From contig JAEWGQ010000373.1 in the NCBI GenBank assembly GCA_023388235.1, forward strand, positions 1 through 11,744: DNA of 11,744 bases, given 5' to 3'. This document shows positions 1 through 8,105 of this stretch, in pieces; position 1 is the first letter of the stretch, and every line of letters begins with the position of its first letter. The notes under the pieces were generated by a model. The model saw nothing but the letters and a program-made list of their open reading frames with translations. It had not been told where the DNA came from and ran no database searches. Origin of the DNA: Actinomycetes bacterium. GTDB lineage: Bacteria > Actinomycetota > Actinomycetes > Actinomycetales > Cellulomonadaceae. Both the position numbers and the translations under genes were made by a program.

Positions 1-332
1 CCGGAGGACGTGGACAGGATCGCCACGCCCAGGCCGCCCAGGACCTTGGGCAGGTTGGTGGACTTCGCGTACACCCGGAGACCGGGCTTGGACACGCGCT
101 TGATGCCGGCGAGCGCACGCTCGCGGCTCGGGCCGTACTTCAGCTCGACCACGAGGTTCTTGCCCACACGGGCGTCCTCGACGGTCCAGCCGGAGATGTA
201 CCCCTCGGCCTGCAGGATCTCCGCGATGTGCGACTTCAGCTTCGAGTACGGGATGGTCACCGTGTCGTGGTGCGCTGAGTTCGCGTTCCGCAGACGCGTC
301 AGGAAGTCTGCGATCGGGTCGGTCATCGTCAT
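1..332 (-). CDS. rpsH: 30S ribosomal protein uS8 (S8), C-terminus cut by the window edge
   Basis: Small-subunit protein S8 binds the central domain of 16S rRNA and is an early assembly protein; in E. coli it also represses the spc operon. The visible 110 residues begin [18 protein letters not shown], the typical S8 N-terminus, and run to ...AILSTSS, just before the conserved C-terminal STSSGLLTD segment. About 20 residues are therefore missing beyond position 1. Two in-frame ATGs exist, at 332 and 326. I chose 332, but the usual protein start MTDPIAD would also fit 326. The gene follows rpsN after an 82-bp gap with strong secondary structure, unlike the tight spacing of most genes here. The best Shine-Dalgarno-like stretch (GAGGAAGG, minus strand 352-345) is about 16 nt from the ATG. 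Identity is certain; the exact start is less so. Confidence 0.96.
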   Translation of the reverse strand, partial: MTMTDPIADFLTRLRNANSAHHDTVTIPYSKLKSHIAEILQAEGYISGWTVEDARVGKNLVVELKYGPSRERALAGIKRVSKPGLRVYAKSTNLPKVLGGLGVAILSTSS

Positions 333-334
333 GG

Positions 335-346
335 GGGCTATCGCCC
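335..346 (-). promoter_or_regulatory. Small hairpin between the SD-like sequence and the rpsH start
   Basis: On the minus strand GGGC-GATA-GCCC forms a 4-bp GC stem with a GATA loop immediately before the rpsH ATG. Its 5' arm overlaps the end of the only good SD-like run (GAGGAAGG). If it folds, it would shorten the otherwise long SD-to-start distance. This is inference from sequence only. Confidence 0.35.
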
Positions 347-362
347 TTCCTCGCCGTGGTTT

Positions 363-398
363 CCGCGGCGCCCGCCCTCAGGGGGCGGGCCGCCGCGG
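363..398 (-). promoter_or_regulatory. Very GC-rich hairpin in the rpsN-rpsH gap
   Basis: The left arm at 363-377 pairs with the right arm at 383-398 through 15 base pairs with a single bulged C and a 5-nt loop (378-382). It lies 17 bases after the rpsN stop codon and about 30 before rpsH. No U-run follows in the direction of transcription, so it is not a classical Rho-independent terminator. It could be a partial attenuator, an RNase stop that sets different mRNA levels on either side, or a regulator binding site. Confidence 0.6.
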
Positions 399-414
399 AC
401 CTGCGACGTCGTTG

Positions 415-600
415 TTACCAGCTGCTCTTGGTCACGCCCGGGAGCTGGCCCGCGTGGGCCATCTCGCGCACGCAGATCCGGCACAGGCCGAACTTGCGGT
501 ACACCGAGTGCGGACGGCCGCACCGCTGGCACCGGGTGTAGGCACGCACGGCGAACTTCTGCTTGCCCGCGGCCTTGTTGATCAGGGCGGTCTTCGCCAT
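415..600 (-). CDS. rpsN: 30S ribosomal protein uS14, zinc-binding (type Z) form
   Basis: Small-subunit head protein S14. The 61-residue protein [13 protein letters not shown]...GVTKSSW is the short, zinc-carrying form (also called rpsZ). Two CxxC pairs, C24-x2-C27 and C40-x2-C43, coordinate one zinc ion. Longer upstream in-frame starts exist, but they lie inside rplE, and [11 protein letters not shown] is the conserved N-terminus, so ATG at 600 is chosen. The start is separated by one base from the rplE stop codon, which suggests translational coupling. Many actinobacteria also carry a cysteine-free paralogue elsewhere that replaces this one under zinc limitation; whether this genome does cannot be seen here. 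Stop codon TAA. Confidence 0.98.
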   Translation of the reverse strand: MAKTALINKAAGKQKFAVRAYTRCQRCGRPHSVYRKFGLCRICVREMAHAGQLPGVTKSSW

Positions 601-601
601 G

Positions 602-1180
602 TCAGTCCTCCTTGAAGGGGAAGCCCAGGTGCTTGAGCAGCGCCCGGCCCTCCGCATCCGTCGTGGCGGTGGTGACCACCGTGATGTCCATGCCGCGGAC
701 CCGGTCGATCTTGTCCTGGTCGATCTCGTGGAACATCGACTGCTCGGTCAGACCGAACGTGTAGTTGCCGTGGCCGTCGAACTGCTTGGCCGACAGCCCG
801 CGGAAGTCGCGGATGCGCGGCAGCGCGGTCGACAGCAGGCGGTCCAGGAACTCCCACGCCCGGTCGCCGCGCAGCGTGACGTGCGCGCCGATCGGCATGC
901 CCTCACGCAGCTTGAACTGCGCGATGGACTTGCGGGCCTTCGTGACCTGCGGCTTCTGACCCGTGATCTGCTGGAGGTCGCGGATCGCGCCCTCGATCAG
1001 CTTCGAGTCCTTCGCGGCGTCACCGACACCCATGTTCACGACGACCTTCACCAGGCGCGCGACCTGGTTCACGTTCTCGTGCTGGAACTCCTCGCGGAGC
1101 GCGGTGCGGATCGCCTCGTTGTACCGCACCTTCAGGCGCGGGACCGGGTACGCCCGGGTCGTCTCGTCGGTGGCGGTCAT
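602..1180 (-). CDS. rplE: 50S ribosomal protein uL5 (L5)
   Basis: L5 binds 5S rRNA and helps form the central protuberance of the large subunit, contacting the P-site tRNA. The 192-residue protein has the family signatures: [10 protein letters not shown] (46-55), [23 protein letters not shown] (72-94) and the C-terminal [12 protein letters not shown] (161-172) followed by LLKHLGFPF. The N-terminus has a short extension ([17 protein letters not shown]) common in actinobacterial L5. The ATG at 1180 shares one base with the rplX stop codon (TGATG), a coupled start. Length fits the actinobacterial family. Confidence 0.98.
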   Translation of the reverse strand: MTATDETTRAYPVPRLKVRYNEAIRTALREEFQHENVNQVARLVKVVVNMGVGDAAKDSKLIEGAIRDLQQITGQKPQVTKARKSIAQFKLREGMPIGAHVTLRGDRAWEFLDRLLSTALPRIRDFRGLSAKQFDGHGNYTFGLTEQSMFHEIDQDKIDRVRGMDITVVTTATTDAEGRALLKHLGFPFKED

Positions 1181-1527
1181 CAGATGTCCTTACCGGAGCG
1201 CTTGGCGACGCGGACCCGAACGGTGCGGGTCCGGCCGTCGCGCTCGACCTGCTCGGTGCGGTAGCCGACCCGGGTGCCGCGCTTCGTCTCCGGGTCCACC
1301 AGCATCACGTTGCTGATGTGGATCGGAGCCTCGACGGTCTCGATGCCGCCGGTGCGGGAGCCGCGCTGGCTCTGGCCGACCTTGGTGTGCTTGGTGACCC
1401 GGTGGATGCCCTCGACCACGACGCGGTCGCGGTCCGTGAGCACCTCGAGCACCCGACCCTGCTTGCCCCGGTCCTTGCGGGAGCCGGAGATGACGACCAC
1501 CAGGTCGCCCTTCTTGATCTTCGCCAT
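1180..1527 (-). CDS. rplX: 50S ribosomal protein uL24 (L24)
   Basis: L24 is one of the first proteins to bind 23S rRNA and starts large-subunit assembly near the exit tunnel. The 115-residue product begins [19 protein letters not shown], with the KOW RNA-binding motif at about residues 4-30 (GKQGRVLEV). The conserved region [14 protein letters not shown] (66-79) and a basic C-terminal tail follow. The gene starts at an ATG two bases after the rplN stop and its stop overlaps the rplE start, so it sits inside the coupled rplN-rplX-rplE-rpsN block. Confidence 0.98.
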   Translation of the reverse strand: MAKIKKGDLVVVISGSRKDRGKQGRVLEVLTDRDRVVVEGIHRVTKHTKVGQSQRGSRTGGIETVEAPIHISNVMLVDPETKRGTRVGYRTEQVERDGRTRTVRVRVAKRSGKDI

Positions 1528-1529
1528 GG

Positions 1530-1898
1530 TCAGAGCACCTCCGGAGCCAGCGAGATGATCTTCATGAACTTCTTGTCGCGCAGCTCGCGGCCCACGGGGC
1601 CGAAGATGCGGGTGCCGCGCGGCTCGCCGTCGTTCTTGAGGATCACCGCGGCGTTCTCGTCGAACTTGATGTACGAACCGTCGACGCGCCGGCGCTCCTT
1701 GCGGGTGCGCACGACGACCGCCTTGACGACGTCGCCCTTCTTGACGTTGCCGCCCGGGATGGCGTCCTTGACGGTGGCGACGATGACGTCACCGATACCG
1801 GCGTAGCGACGGCCGGACCCGCCGAGCACACGGATGCAGAGGATCTCCTTCGCACCCGTGTTGTCGGCGACCCGAAGTCGCGACTCCTGCTGAATCAT
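1530..1898 (-). CDS. rplN: 50S ribosomal protein uL14 (L14)
   Basis: L14 lies at the subunit interface, contacts 16S rRNA in bridges B5/B8 and is the binding site of the silencing factor RsfS. The 122-residue protein has the usual length and the near-invariant start [18 protein letters not shown]. It also has the signature [15 protein letters not shown] (36-50) and the C-terminal [11 protein letters not shown] (97-107). It opens a tight block with rplX after an 81-bp gap behind rpsQ. An AGGAG Shine-Dalgarno sequence lies about 9 bases before the ATG. Confidence 0.99.
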   Translation of the reverse strand: MIQQESRLRVADNTGAKEILCIRVLGGSGRRYAGIGDVIVATVKDAIPGGNVKKGDVVKAVVVRTRKERRRVDGSYIKFDENAAVILKNDGEPRGTRIFGPVGRELRDKKFMKIISLAPEVL

Positions 1899-1979
1899 CT
1901 ACAGAACTCCTGTCGTCTGCCGGTTCTCGCACAGCGGGCGAGCCTGGCCGAACGGATATGTGGTGAGGAGGCGGACGCC

Positions 1980-2273
1980 TTACTTCGCCTTCTCGAGGAT
2001 CTCCACCAGGCGCCACCGCTTGGTCGCCGACAGCGGGCGGGTCTCCATGATGAGGACCAGGTCGCCGACACCGGCGGTGCCGGCCTCGTCGTGGACCTTG
2101 ACCTTGCTGGTCCGCCGGATGACCTTGCCGTAGAGCGGGTGCTTGACCCGGTCCTCGACCTCGACCACGACGGTCTTCTGCATCTTGTCGCTGACCACGT
2201 AGCCGCGCCGCGTCTTGCGGTACGGGCGGCTCTCCGCCACGGCGGTGGTGGTCTCGTTGGTGTTCTCGCTCAT
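1980..2273 (-). CDS. rpsQ: 30S ribosomal protein uS17 (S17)
   Basis: S17 is a primary 16S rRNA binder (OB fold) at the body of the small subunit. The product is 97 residues, with a flexible N-terminus ([15 protein letters not shown]), then [20 protein letters not shown]. The family signature [20 protein letters not shown] is at 70-89. An in-frame ATG 21 bases further up (2294) would lie inside rpmC. The ATG at 2273 has a GAGGA Shine-Dalgarno sequence 5 to 6 bases upstream and leaves a 7-bp gap behind rpmC, so it is preferred. Stop codon TAA, followed by the 81-bp gap before rplN. Confidence 0.97.
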   Translation of the reverse strand: MSENTNETTTAVAESRPYRKTRRGYVVSDKMQKTVVVEVEDRVKHPLYGKVIRRTSKVKVHDEAGTAGVGDLVLIMETRPLSATKRWRLVEILEKAK

Positions 2274-2280
2274 CGAGTCC

Positions 2281-2520
2281 TCACTCGCTCGCACTCGGGG
2301 CGGTCCGGATGCCGAGCTCGCGCTCGCGCAGGATCGTGTAGATCCGCGCGATGTCGCGACGCACGGCCTTGAGGCGACCGTGGCTCTCGAGCTGACCGGT
2401 GGCCGACTGGAAGCGCAGGTTGAACAGCTCCTCCTTGGCCTTCTTCAGCTCGGCCACGAGGCGCTCGTCGTCGAAGGCGTCCAGCTCGGTGGGAGCCAGG
2501 TCCTTGGTGCCGATAGCCAT
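2281..2520 (-). CDS. rpmC: 50S ribosomal protein uL29 (L29)
   Basis: L29 is a small, two-helix protein near the polypeptide exit, next to L23, where trigger factor and SRP dock. The 79-residue product reads [21 protein letters not shown], then the family signature [21 protein letters not shown] (25-45). The conserved helix with [16 protein letters not shown] follows, then a short extra C-terminal tail. The ATG at 2520 shares one base with the rplP stop (TGATG), so translation is probably coupled. Confidence 0.98.
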   Translation of the reverse strand: MAIGTKDLAPTELDAFDDERLVAELKKAKEELFNLRFQSATGQLESHGRLKAVRRDIARIYTILRERELGIRTAPSASE

Positions 2521-2936
2521 CAGTTACCACCCTCGCGAACCACGAAACGGGTCTTCATCGGGAGCTTGTGCTGCGCGCGGCGCATGGCCTCGCGAGCCAG
2601 CGGCTCCGGGACGCCGGCGAGCTCGAACATCACTCGGCCGGGCTTGACGTTGGCGATCCACCACTCGGGCGAACCCTTACCGGAACCCATGCGGGTCTCG
2701 GCGGGCTTCTTCGTGAGCGGACGGTCCGGGTAGATGTTGATCCAGACCTTGCCGCCACGCTTGATGTGGCGGGTCATCGCGATACGAGCAGCCTCGATCT
2801 GGCGGTTCGTCACGTAGGCGGGCTCGAGAGCCTGGATGCCGTACTCGCCGAACGCGATCGAGGTGCCACCCGTCGCGGCGCCGGAGCGCCCGGGGTGGTG
2901 CTGCTTGCGGTGCTTCAGCCTGCGCGGGATCAGCAC
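2520..2936 (-). CDS. rplP: 50S ribosomal protein uL16 (L16)
   Basis: L16 is a late-assembling protein at the A site and organises the tRNA-binding region of the large subunit. The 138-residue product has the family length. The N-terminus is [19 protein letters not shown] and the signature [18 protein letters not shown] lies at 83-100. The start is GTG at 2936, three bases after the rpsC stop. A GGAGG sequence inside the end of rpsC lies about 8 bases upstream and supports this start. The stop overlaps the rpmC ATG. Confidence 0.98.
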   Translation of the reverse strand: MLIPRRLKHRKQHHPGRSGAATGGTSIAFGEYGIQALEPAYVTNRQIEAARIAMTRHIKRGGKVWINIYPDRPLTKKPAETRMGSGKGSPEWWIANVKPGRVMFELAGVPEPLAREAMRRAQHKLPMKTRFVVREGGN

Positions 2937-2939
2937 GGC

Positions 2940-3779
2940 TCAGGCCTCCGTTCCGGTCTCGGGAGCCGACGTCTCGGCAGCGGCCGCAGCCGGGGCGGCC
3001 TCGGCCGCGGGGGCCTCGGTCCGCTCGGTGCGACGGCCACCGCCGCGCGGGCCACGGTCGCCGCGGTCGCCGCCACGGTCCCCACGGGGGCCGCGGGACT
3101 GGCGCGGGGCCTGGGTGGCCTGCTCGCGCGCGAAGTCGCGCTCGGTCATGTCGCCCTTGTAGACCCAGACCTTCACGCCGATGCGGCCGAAGGTCGTGCG
3201 GGCCTCGAAGAAGCCGTAGTCGATGTTCGCGCGGAGCGTGTGCAGCGGCACGCGACCCTCGCGGTAGAACTCCGTGCGGCTCATCTCCGCGCCACCGAGG
3301 CGGCCGGAGACCTGCACGCGGATGCCCTTGGCGCCGGCGCGCTGCGCGGACTGCATGCCCTTGCGCATCGCACGACGGAACGACACGCGCGAGGCGAGCT
3401 GCTCGGCGATGCCCTGGGCGACCAGCTGGGCCTCGATCTCGGCGTTCTTCACCTCGAGGATGTTCAGCTGGACCTGCTTGCCCGTGAGCTTCTCGAGCTC
3501 GCCGCGGATGCGGTCCGCCTCGGCGCCACGGCGACCGATGACGATGCCCGGGCGCGCCGTGTGGATGTCGACGCGGACGCGGTCACGCGTGCGCTCGATC
3601 TCCACCTTGGCGATGCCCGCGCGCTCGAGACCGGTGCTCATGAGCTTGCGGATCTGCACGTCCTCGCGGACGTAGTCGCGGTAGCGCTGACCCGGCTTGG
3701 TCGAGTCGGCGAACCACCGGGAGCGGTGGTCGGTCGTGATGCCCAGGCGGTACCCGAGCGGGTTGACCTTCTGTCCCAC
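2940..3779 (-). CDS. rpsC: 30S ribosomal protein uS3 (S3) with long RG/Ala-rich tail
   Basis: S3 forms part of the mRNA entry channel and has mRNA helicase activity with S4 in E. coli. The product has 279 residues. The conserved part (1 to about 218) begins [14 protein letters not shown], carries a type II KH domain with the IGRRG loop at 81-85, and has the basic [11 protein letters not shown] helix (132-142) lining the mRNA channel. After about residue 220 comes a low-complexity tail: RG/RGD repeats (about 227-250), then an Ala/Glu/Pro-rich end. E. coli S3 lacks this tail (about 233 residues in total), whereas actinobacterial S3 often has one. The start is GTG at 3779, two bases after the rplV stop; GTG-GGA-CAG gives the invariant MGQK. 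Confidence 0.98.
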   Translation of the reverse strand: MGQKVNPLGYRLGITTDHRSRWFADSTKPGQRYRDYVREDVQIRKLMSTGLERAGIAKVEIERTRDRVRVDIHTARPGIVIGRRGAEADRIRGELEKLTGKQVQLNILEVKNAEIEAQLVAQGIAEQLASRVSFRRAMRKGMQSAQRAGAKGIRVQVSGRLGGAEMSRTEFYREGRVPLHTLRANIDYGFFEARTTFGRIGVKVWVYKGDMTERDFAREQATQAPRQSRGPRGDRGGDRGDRGPRGGGRRTERTEAPAAEAAPAAAAAETSAPETGTEA

Positions 3780-3781
3780 TG

Positions 3782-4147
3782 TCAGGCCCTTCCCTTCGTC
3801 TCACGCTCGGCGACGACCACCGTGATGTGGCTCGTGCGCTTGAGGATCTGGCTCGCGCGGCCCTGCGCCCGGGGGCGGAACCGCTTGAGGGTCGGACCCT
3901 CGTCCACGTACGCCTCGGCGACGTACAGGTTCGTCTCGTCGAAGCGCTCACCGGCACGCTTGGCGCCCTCGCGGGCGTTGGCGATCGCGGACTCGACGAC
4001 CTTGAGGACCGTCTCACCCGCGGCCTGCGGCGCGAACTTCAGCGTCGACACGGCCTCGCCGGCCTGCTTGCCACGGATGAGGTCCACGACGCGCCGGGCC
4101 TTCTGGGGCGTGACGCGGACGAACCGCGCCTTCGCCTTGGCTTCCAT
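3782..4147 (-). CDS. rplV: 50S ribosomal protein uL22 (L22)
   Basis: L22 lines the polypeptide exit tunnel, where its extended beta-hairpin meets L4 at the constriction and macrolides bind nearby. The 121-residue product begins [27 protein letters not shown] and carries the long loop at about 83-104 ([15 protein letters not shown]), ending in the SHITVVV strand. No deletion or duplication in the loop is apparent. The ATG at 4147 follows a 59-bp gap behind rpsS and has an AGGA-type Shine-Dalgarno sequence. Confidence 0.98.
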   Translation of the reverse strand: MEAKAKARFVRVTPQKARRVVDLIRGKQAGEAVSTLKFAPQAAGETVLKVVESAIANAREGAKRAGERFDETNLYVAEAYVDEGPTLKRFRPRAQGRASQILKRTSHITVVVAERETKGRA

Positions 4148-4194
4148 TGCTGTCCTGCCTTCTTGTCTCTGCCGTCAGGGCAGTCGCTCGCACC

Positions 4195-4208
4195 GACCCC
4201 GCGGGGTC
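4195..4208. repeat. 14-bp perfect palindrome over the rpsS stop codon
   Basis: GACCCCGCGGGGTC is a perfect palindrome whose right half includes two bases of the rpsS TGA (4207-4209). It could form a small hairpin at the rpsS 3' end in the 59-bp rpsS-rplV gap. No U-run is present, and chance occurrence is plausible at this G+C content. Confidence 0.4.
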
Positions 4209-4488
4209 AGCGGCGACGGCCCTTCCGGTCGTCCTTCTCGTGGCCGCGGAACGTCCGCGTCGGGGCGAACTCGCCGAGCTTGTGCCCGACCATCGACTCC
4301 GTCACGAACACCGGCGTGTGCTTGCGGCCGTCGTGCACCGCGAACGTGTGACCCAGGAAGTCCGGCGTGATCATGGAACGACGCGACCAGGTCTTGATGA
4401 CGTTCTTGGTGCCGGCCGCGTTCTGCGCGTCGACCTTCTTCTGCAGGTGCCCGTCGACGAAGGGCCCCTTCTTCAGGCTGCGAGGCAT
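4207..4488 (-). CDS. rpsS: 30S ribosomal protein uS19 (S19)
   Basis: S19 sits in the head of the small subunit with S13 and contacts A- and P-site tRNA regions. The 93-residue product [19 protein letters not shown] has the family length and start. It carries the signature with [32 protein letters not shown] at about 47-78 and a basic C-terminus. It lies 15 bp behind rplB, with a GGGAG ribosome-binding sequence just before the ATG at 4488. Confidence 0.99.
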   Translation of the reverse strand: MPRSLKKGPFVDGHLQKKVDAQNAAGTKNVIKTWSRRSMITPDFLGHTFAVHDGRKHTPVFVTESMVGHKLGEFAPTRTFRGHEKDDRKGRRR

Positions 4489-4503
4489 TCTCCCGGCTCC
4501 CTA

Positions 4504-5340
<837 letters not shown>

Positions 5341-5373
5341 GGGGATCTGTCCTCAATCTGCTCTCAGGCCCGG

Positions 5374-5676
5374 TCAGCCGACCGGTCCGCCGAAGATGTC
5401 GATCGTGCCCTCGCGGAGGGTGACGATCGCGCGCTTCGTGTCCTTGCGCTTGCCCATCCCGAACTTGGTCCGCCGCGACTTGCCCTTGCGGTTGATCGTG
5501 TTCACGGACTCGACCTTGACCGAGAAGACCTGCTCGACGGCGATCTTGATCTCGGTCTTGTTCGCGCGCGGGTCGACGATGAAGGTGTACTTGCCCTCGT
5601 CGAGGAGCCCGTAGCTCTTCTCCGAGACGACCGGCGCGATCAGGATGTCGCGGGGGTCCTTGACGACGGTGGTCAC
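5374..5676 (-). CDS. rplW: 50S ribosomal protein uL23 (L23)
   Basis: L23 is at the tunnel exit and is the main docking site for trigger factor and SRP. The 100-residue product begins [21 protein letters not shown]. The VSEK segment (17-20) contains the conserved glutamate used by trigger factor. The family signature [14 protein letters not shown] (38-51) is followed by the tunnel loop with [18 protein letters not shown]. The start codon is GTG at 5676 and overlaps the rplD stop by four bases (GTGA), a coupled start. Confidence 0.98.
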   Translation of the reverse strand: MTTVVKDPRDILIAPVVSEKSYGLLDEGKYTFIVDPRANKTEIKIAVEQVFSVKVESVNTINRKGKSRRTKFGMGKRKDTKRAIVTLREGTIDIFGGPVG

Positions 5677-6374
5677 TTGGCGTCCTCCTCGACCTCGGAC
5701 GACGTCGCGACGGCGGTCGCACCGCGGCCCTTGGCGGGACCGGCGAGGAACGTGTCGAGCGCGCCCTGGGTGAACACGACGTCGTCGGAGACGAGCACGT
5801 CGTAGGTGTTGAGCTGGTCGGCGACGAGCAGGTGGACCCGCTCGACGTTGCGCAGCGACTTCCAGGCCAGCTCGTCCGCGCGCTCCACGACCACGAGGAC
5901 GTGCTTGCGGCCGGACAGCGTGTCCAGGACCTTCAGCGCGGCCTTGGTCGACGGCGCCTCGTTGACACCGAAGCCGGTGACGACGTGGACGCGGCCGGCG
6001 CGGGCGCGGTCCGAGAGAGCACCGCGGAGCGCCGCGGCCTTCATCTTCTTCGGGGTCCGCTGGGTGTAGTCGCGCGGGGTCGGGCCGTGGACGGTGCCAC
6101 CACCGGCGAACTGCGGCGCACGGGTCGAACCCTGGCGGGCGCGGCCGGTGCCCTTCTGCTTGTACGGCTTCTTGCCGCCACCGGAGACCTCACCACGGGT
6201 CTTCGTGTCGTGGGTGCCCTGCCGCGCGGCGGCGAGCTGGGCCACGACGACCTGGTGGATCAGCGGGATGTTCGTCTGCGCGTCGAACACCTCACCGGGC
6301 AGGTCGGCCGTGCCGGCCTTCTTGCCCTGGGCGTCGAGCACGTCGACGGTCAGCGTCTCGGACATGAGGCTCAT
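5673..6374 (-). CDS. rplD: 50S ribosomal protein uL4 (L4)
   Basis: L4 contributes a long loop to the exit-tunnel constriction and in enterobacteria represses the S10 operon through its leader. The 233-residue product contains the tunnel loop at about 60-100, with [18 protein letters not shown] (72-89) and [12 protein letters not shown]. The chosen ATG (6374) overlaps the rplC stop as ATGA and has AAGGGGG shortly upstream. A second in-frame ATG three codons later (6365, MSETLTVDV) would match many annotations but has a poorer ribosome-binding sequence. The C-terminus has a variable acidic end (SSEVEEDAK). Confidence 0.97.
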   Translation of the reverse strand: MSLMSETLTVDVLDAQGKKAGTADLPGEVFDAQTNIPLIHQVVVAQLAAARQGTHDTKTRGEVSGGGKKPYKQKGTGRARQGSTRAPQFAGGGTVHGPTPRDYTQRTPKKMKAAALRGALSDRARAGRVHVVTGFGVNEAPSTKAALKVLDTLSGRKHVLVVVERADELAWKSLRNVERVHLLVADQLNTYDVLVSDDVVFTQGALDTFLAGPAKGRGATAVATSSEVEEDAK

Positions 6375-7030
6375 GCCCCCTTCACGGCGGTACGCACGAC
6401 GACGACGCCCCGCTTCGGGCCCGGAACCGCGCCCTTGAGCAGCAGCAGACCCTTCTCGGCGTCGACCGCGTGCACGGTCAGGTTCTGGGTGGTCTGACGG
6501 GCGTTGCCCATCCGGCCGGCCATCCGCAGGCCCTTGAAGACGCGCGACGGGGTCGACGCGCCGCCGATGGAGCCCGGCTTGCGGTGGTTGCGGTGCGCAC
6601 CGTGCGAGGCGGAGACACCGGCGAACCCGTGGCGCTTCATGACACCGGCGGTGCCCTTGCCCTTGGTGGTGCCGATGACGTCGACCAGCGCGCCGGCCTC
6701 GAAGGCCTCCGCGGTGATCTCCTGGCCGAGCGTGAACTCGGCGGCGTTCGGCGTACGGATCTCGGCCACGTGCCGGCGGGGGGTGACCCCGGCCTTCTCG
6801 AAGTGGCCCTTCAGCGGCTTCGTGACCTTGCGCGGGTCCACCTGGCCGTAGGCCAGCTGCACCGCGGCGTAGCCGTCGGCCTCAGCGGAGCGCACCTGGG
6901 TGACGACGTTCGTGCCGACCTCGACCACGGTGACGGGGACGAGACGGCCATCGGCGTCCCAGACCTGCGTCATACCGAGCTTCGTGCCGAGCACCGCCGT
7001 GACGGGGCGCGCGTTCTGCTGGGTAACCAT
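6371..7030 (-). CDS. rplC: 50S ribosomal protein uL3 (L3)
   Basis: L3 is an early assembly protein whose loops reach toward the peptidyl-transferase centre. The 219-residue product begins [24 protein letters not shown]. It has the conserved central loop [28 protein letters not shown] (129-156) and the [12 protein letters not shown] segment (164-175). After GSIG there is a Gly where the E. coli protein has the glutamine methylated by PrmB; the absence of that target is inference from alignment by eye. A strong GGAAGGA sequence precedes the ATG at 7030, 22 bp after the rpsJ stop. Confidence 0.98.
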   Translation of the reverse strand: MVTQQNARPVTAVLGTKLGMTQVWDADGRLVPVTVVEVGTNVVTQVRSAEADGYAAVQLAYGQVDPRKVTKPLKGHFEKAGVTPRRHVAEIRTPNAAEFTLGQEITAEAFEAGALVDVIGTTKGKGTAGVMKRHGFAGVSASHGAHRNHRKPGSIGGASTPSRVFKGLRMAGRMGNARQTTQNLTVHAVDAEKGLLLLKGAVPGPKRGVVVVRTAVKGA

Positions 7031-7052
7031 GAAGATCAGTTCCTTCCCAGCG

Positions 7053-7361
7053 TCAGAGCTTGATCTCGATGTTCACGTCCGCGGGCAGGTCGAGACGCAT
7101 GAGCGAGTCGACGGCCTTCGGCGTGGGGTCGATGATGTCGATGAGCCGCTTGTGCGTGCGCATCTCGAAGTGCTCGCGGCTGTCCTTGTACTTGTGAGGC
7201 GACCGGATGACGCAGAAGACGTTCTTCTCCGTCGGCAGCGGCACCGGACCCACGACCGTCGCACCAGCGCGGGTCACCGTGTCGACGATCTTGCGCGCCG
7301 AGCTGTCGATGACCTCGTGGTCGTAGGACTTGAGCCGGATGCGGATCTTCTGTCCCGCCAT
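7053..7361 (-). CDS. rpsJ: 30S ribosomal protein uS10 (S10), first gene of the S10 operon
   Basis: S10 is a head protein of the small subunit; in many bacteria it also joins the Nus antitermination complex as NusE. The 102-residue product [19 protein letters not shown]...NIEIKL has the family length and the signature [20 protein letters not shown] (68-87). A longer in-frame reading upstream to 7598 is non-conserved leader sequence, so ATG at 7361 is chosen. The ribosome-binding sequence is weak (AGAAG/GAGAG about 11-19 bases away), which fits a regulated start. It follows a structured leader and is the first gene of the S10 block, separated from tuf by about 2.3 kb of accessory DNA. Confidence 0.98.
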   Translation of the reverse strand: MAGQKIRIRLKSYDHEVIDSSARKIVDTVTRAGATVVGPVPLPTEKNVFCVIRSPHKYKDSREHFEMRTHKRLIDIIDPTPKAVDSLMRLDLPADVNIEIKL

Positions 7362-7640
7362 GGCGTCGTCTACTTCTCTCTCTTCGAACTGCCTGGTGTC
7401 CGACCCCCGCACTCGGGCGTGTCGCTTTTCGCGACGTACCTCTGCGCCGGCCCCCGCACGGCGCGCAGGGCGCGCGCCCACAGGGACGAGGTCGTTGGTG
7501 TGATGCGGTCCCACGCCGGGTGACCCCGGGCTCGCACGGACTCGCAACGCGTCCCGTGCCCGTTCGTTCGGGGCGTCCAGGCGCACGCGCGCAGACACCC
7601 CCGTCGTCGGGCAACTTGTCTAGTGTGCCAGCCGCGGGCC
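7362..7640 (-). promoter_or_regulatory. Putative 5' leader of the S10 operon
   Basis: This is about 250-280 bases of non-coding DNA between the candidate promoter and rpsJ. I see no credible small gene in it. Near rpsJ it contains two competing hairpins (7401-7424 and 7421-7435), and otherwise it is GC-rich with further potential stems. Ribosomal operons often carry such leaders as sensors of a ribosomal protein (L4 in gammaproteobacteria). Whether this one works that way is unknown; function is inferred from position and structure. Confidence 0.5.
7401..7435 (-). promoter_or_regulatory. Two mutually exclusive hairpins just upstream of rpsJ
   Basis: Hairpin 1 (minus strand, 7435-7421) is GTCGC-GAAAA-GCGAC, a perfect 5-bp stem. 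Hairpin 2 (7424-7401) has a CCCG-AGTG-CGGG core extended outward by C-G, C-G, A-T, G-C and C-G pairs with two single-base bulges. They share bases 7421-7424, so only one can form fully at a time. Such an arrangement can act as a switch, but no U-tract marks one of them as a terminator. Confidence 0.45.
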
Positions 7641-7651
7641 GAAAGGTCCAA
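7617..7651 (-). promoter_or_regulatory. Candidate S10 operon promoter
   Basis: On the minus strand TTGGAC (7651-7646) lies 18 bases from CACACT (7627-7622), which overlaps TAGACA (7622-7617). These resemble weak -35 and -10 hexamers. The surrounding CACACTAGACAAGTTG looks like sequence that I associate with actinobacterial rpsJ upstream regions, but this is from memory and not an alignment. It is the best promoter-like spot between the repeats and rpsJ; confidence is limited by the weak hexamers. Confidence 0.35.
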
Positions 7652-7652
7652 C

Positions 7653-7671
7653 CGGGTGTCCGTCACACCCG
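7653..7671. repeat. 7-bp-stem hairpin next to the candidate S10 promoter
   Basis: CGGGTGT-CCGTC-ACACCCG is a perfect inverted repeat with a 5-base loop, directly upstream of the candidate -35 sequence (relative to rpsJ). It could be an operator-like site or end read-through coming from the island. No U-run is present. Confidence 0.45.
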
Positions 7672-7700
7672 CACGATCACGCGGCACACGCCCCCCGCAC

Positions 7701-7800
7701 CCGCACGCGCAACGCGCACCCCGCACGCGCACCCCGCTCCCCGCACGCGCACCCCGCTCCCCGCACGCTCGGCGCGCACCCCGCACGCTCGTTGCGCACG
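7701..7800. repeat. 20-bp tandem repeat, five copies in perfect register
   Basis: Units begin at 7701, 7721, 7741, 7761 and 7781. Units 2 and 3 are identical (ccgcacgcgcaccccgctcc). Units 4 and 5 share ccgcacgctc followed by a diverged second half, and unit 1 has aacgcgcacc as its second half. All keep exact 20-bp spacing. The minus strand is G-rich. The array has no protein-like reading (20 is not a multiple of 3) and lies about 340-440 bp upstream of rpsJ. It looks like a minisatellite-type array that may vary in copy number. Confidence 0.85.
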
Positions 7801-7875
7801 CCACCCGGATCGCTCACGCCGCCCGCACCTGCCTGCGCCGCCCTCCCCCAGCCCACCGCGCCGCCACCGGGCCGC

Positions 7876-7962
7876 GTTCGGAGACTCCGACCGTGCTCGG
7901 TGAGCACCGCGCGGGCTCGTGGTGGTCTGCCGACCACCACGACGACCCCTAGGAGTCTCCGA
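7876..7962 (+). repeat. Palindromic element copy A (87 bp)
   Basis: The left end is the 13-mer TCGGAGACTCCGA (7878-7890) and the right end is its inverse with one change (7950-7962). Between them is a perfect 11-bp hairpin (left arm 7917-7927, loop TGCC, right arm 7932-7942) containing GTGGTGGTC. Compared with copy B over 90 aligned bases (7878-7967 against 8108-8197), there are 8 differences and no gaps. Confidence 0.85.
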
Positions 7963-8002
7963 CCGTGGCGGCTCGGGCCTGCGCGCGCCCAACGGACGAT
8001 CG

Positions 8003-8015
8003 TCGGAGTCACCGA
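8003..8015. repeat. Solo palindrome TCGGAGTCACCGA
   Basis: One mismatch to the 13-bp end sequence of the palindromic element, without the central hairpin next to it. It may be a relic of another copy or a separate half-element. Confidence 0.55.
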
Positions 8016-8105
8016 CGGCGTATGTCCGGGCGTGCGCGCGTTCCCGAGGGGTCCGCCGGGTTCTCCGGCCGTGCACGCTCGGGCGTACTCGGTCCCGCCC
8101 GGACC

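Noticed and set aside
1899..1979. Internal promoter in the rplN-rpsQ gap
   Set aside because: The gap is slightly less GC-rich and includes CACATATCC, but no acceptable -35/-10 pair was found; only the rplN ribosome-binding sequence is supportable.
2568..4370. 600-residue plus-strand open frame opposite rplP-rpsC-rplV
   Set aside because: It is antisense to certain ribosomal genes and is caused by high G+C codon bias; the translation is Arg/Leu/Asp-rich without a domain. The same holds for the plus-strand frames at 4147-5805 and 9551-10840.
7362..7598. N-terminal extension of rpsJ
   Set aside because: S10 proteins start at [10 protein letters not shown] and are about 102 residues long; the extension is non-conserved leader sequence.
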